From JABDMH01 sp965223025 (GTDB taxonomy: Bacteria > Bacteroidota > Bacteroidia > Chitinophagales > Saprospiraceae): a stretch of DNA of 64,000 bases. The position numbers and the translations under genes are program-made. Positions within the stretch are counted from its first letter, which is position 1, and each line of letters opens with the position of its first letter. The notes under the pieces are model-generated. The model was not told the DNA's origin and did no database searches. It was given only the letters and a program-made list of their open reading frames with translations. Positions 62,468-64,000 of the stretch are shown piece by piece. Location: NCBI GenBank assembly GCA_965223025.1, contig CBDCVP010000023.1, forward strand, positions 2,170,001-2,234,000, given 5' to 3'.

Positions 62468-64000
62468 ATGCGAGAATATAGACATTCGGAGGTCGAAAAA
62501 AAATGGCGAAAATACTGGGATGAACACCAGATCTACAAGGTCTCAGAAGATCCCGGTAAGCCCAAATACTATGTGCTTGACATGTTTCCATATCCTTCAG
62601 GCGCTGGTTTGCATGTAGGGCATCCTCTGGGATACATAGCCTCAGACATTTTTGCCCGGTACAAACGACTAAAGGGATTCAATGTATTGCATCCCATGGG
62701 TTATGATGCCTTTGGATTACCCGCCGAGCAGTATGCCATCGAAACAGGTATTCATCCGGCTGAATCCACCTCACGCAATATAGAACGGTATAGAGAGCAG
62801 CTTTCTCAGCTCGGTTTTTCCTTTGACTGGAGTCGTGAGGTACAAACTTGTGATCCATCCTATTACAAGTGGACTCAGTGGATCTTCACACAATTATTTG
62901 ATCACTATTATGACCTGAGGGAACAAAAAGCAAAGTCAATTCGTGACCTGGTAGGGATATTTGAAGGACAGGGCAACCTGCAGGTGGAGGCATTCGCCAT
63001 CCCCGAAAAGCGTTTTTCGGCCGTCGAGTGGAAGCGTTTTAGTCGCAAGGAACAAGCCGAAATATTGATGGATTATCGATTGGCTTACCGGAGGGTCGGC
63101 TATGTCAATTGGTGCGAAGCCTTGGGTACCGTCCTTGCCAACGATCAAATCAAAGATGGTGTCTCAGAGCGAGGTGGCCATTCGGTAGAGAAGCGGGCTA
63201 TGACACAGTGGTATCTCCGCATCACTGCCTATGCTGAGCGTCTGCTGAATGACCTCAATCACATAGACTGGTCAGAGTCTCTAAAAACCATGCAAGTCAA
63301 CTGGATCGGTAGATCTGAGGGAGCCTCTATGAACTTCGAGATCGTAGGGTATGATCAGTCCATTGAAGTGTACACGACGCGGCCTGATACGATTTTTGGT
63401 GCTACCTTCATGGTGCTTGCACCAGAGCACCCCTTGGTAGAGAAGATCACGACCCAAGATCAGAAAACGGTGATCAGTGACTATGTCAACTACGTAAAAT
63501 CTCGCTCAGAGCGGGATCGACAGGCGGAAGTCAAAACCGTGACGGGTGCCTTCACGGGAGCACATGCGATTAATCCACTGACCGGCACCCAAGTACCTAT
63601 CTGGATCGCCGAATATGTATTGATGGATTACGGCACCGGGGCGATTATGGCCGTACCTAGTGACGATGAGCGCGACCAGAAATTTGCCGAGAAGTTTGGT
63701 ATCGACATCATCGATGTGGTGGATAAAACGGATTATCCAGGTGCATCGCTCCATGATAAAGTGGGAAAAATGATTAATTCTGGCTTTATCACGGGCATGC
63801 AGGTACCAGATGCCATTGAAGCCGTTTGCCAAAAAATCGAAGCAGAAGGCCTGGGCAGGCGTCAGATCAACTACAAAATGCGGGACGCTAACTTCAGCCG
63901 GCAGCGATATTGGGGAGAACCCTTTCCCATCGTCTATGACGATGAAGACATTGCCCATGTCCTGCCGCTTGATAATCTACCACTCACATTGCCACCATCT
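62468..64000 (+). CDS. leuS: Leucyl-tRNA synthetase, 5' part (runs off the window)
   Basis: The first 511 codons are present, without a stop. The class I HIGH motif is HVGH in YPSGAGLHVGHPLGYIASD. Also seen are LHPMGYDAFGLPAEQYAIET, the catalytic/zinc-region RRVGYVNWCEALGTVLAND, and the CP1 editing domain with TTRPDTIFGATFMVLAPEH and GTGAIMAVPSDDERDQKFA. The GxGAxMAVPxxDxRD editing motif is intact. The KMSKS motif is beyond the window. Start ATG at 62468 gives MREYRHSEVEKKWRKYW, as in other LeuS. Confidence 0.96.
   Translation, partial: MREYRHSEVEKKWRKYWDEHQIYKVSEDPGKPKYYVLDMFPYPSGAGLHVGHPLGYIASDIFARYKRLKGFNVLHPMGYDAFGLPAEQYAIETGIHPAESTSRNIERYREQLSQLGFSFDWSREVQTCDPSYYKWTQWIFTQLFDHYYDLREQKAKSIRDLVGIFEGQGNLQVEAFAIPEKRFSAVEWKRFSRKEQAEILMDYRLAYRRVGYVNWCEALGTVLANDQIKDGVSERGGHSVEKRAMTQWYLRITAYAERLLNDLNHIDWSESLKTMQVNWIGRSEGASMNFEIVGYDQSIEVYTTRPDTIFGATFMVLAPEHPLVEKITTQDQKTVISDYVNYVKSRSERDRQAEVKTVTGAFTGAHAINPLTGTQVPIWIAEYVLMDYGTGAIMAVPSDDERDQKFAEKFGIDIIDVVDKTDYPGASLHDKVGKMINSGFITGMQVPDAIEAVCQKIEAEGLGRRQINYKMRDANFSRQRYWGEPFPIVYDDEDIAHVLPLDNLPLTLPPS

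Noticed and set aside
63506..63958. 150-codon minus-strand frame inside leuS
   Set aside because: Antisense shadow of a clear LeuS coding region.

Overview
The window is a 64 kb piece of a Bacteroidota chromosome, most likely from a Saprospiria/Chitinophagia-type marine or sludge bacterium. The lineage call is inference. It rests on gliding-motility ABC genes (gldA/F/G), a PorP/SprF protein, a CHU_C/gliding-type C-terminal domain and a type A T9SS sorting domain. The futalosine menaquinone genes (mqnA, mqnE), a SUI1-type initiation factor, a DUF3098 gene beside uppP, and TAnnTTTG -7 boxes without clear Shine-Dalgarno sites point the same way. Most of the window is dense housekeeping sequence with many 1-4 bp start/stop overlaps.

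Layout. 0-8 kb: acyl-CoA carboxylase beta subunit, aspartate aminotransferase, queuosine-precursor transporter, then a sulfatase and a beta-lactamase-fold protein transcribed divergently from overlapping start codons, followed by SUI1. 8-18 kb: prmC, a Wzx-like flippase, kdsB, a LysM protein, a cystathionine-beta-synthase-like enzyme, PorP/SprF, a RibB protein with a degenerate GTP cyclohydrolase domain, and two glycosyltransferases. 18-26 kb: LolD-like ATPase, DUF389 protein, CRY-DASH photolyase, a lipoprotein/SCO1/cytochrome c operon, and a large secreted adhesin-like protein. 26-36 kb: YciO-type protein, MoxR/ChlI-type ATPase, mqnA, mqnE, a TonB-dependent receptor followed by an alpha/beta-hydrolase-like protein exported by T9SS, and a GT2.

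36-39 kb is a small accessory patch: a ParDE toxin-antitoxin pair with its own palindrome, tRNA-Thr(CGT), and a group II intron whose reverse transcriptase has lost its core while the catalytic RNA 3' end survives. 39-47 kb returns to housekeeping: SpoU methyltransferase, a DUF6798-like membrane protein, pyrG, an arsR-arsM arsenic operon, yebC, dnaG and an FKBP/SlyD gene split into two frames. 47-49 kb is a second accessory patch, where an IS1595-family element sits inside the remains of an Abi_2 (HEPN) abortive-infection gene. 49-64 kb: an exported orphan SecD-P1-like protein, a MerC-domain protein behind a double Fur/Zur-like palindrome, acetyl-CoA synthetase, an S1/P1-nuclease-like protein, and a compact operon reading ftsX, DUF3098, uppP, truB, gldA, gldF, gldG, DUF4340. 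The window ends inside leuS.

I found no CRISPR array, prophage or clearly new multi-gene defence system. The most interesting items are decayed or altered versions of known systems: two hydrolase-fold proteins whose catalytic serine is glycine, a RibBX-like enzyme, the split FKBP, the orphan SecD periplasmic domain, the RT-deleted group II intron, and the IS-interrupted Abi gene.
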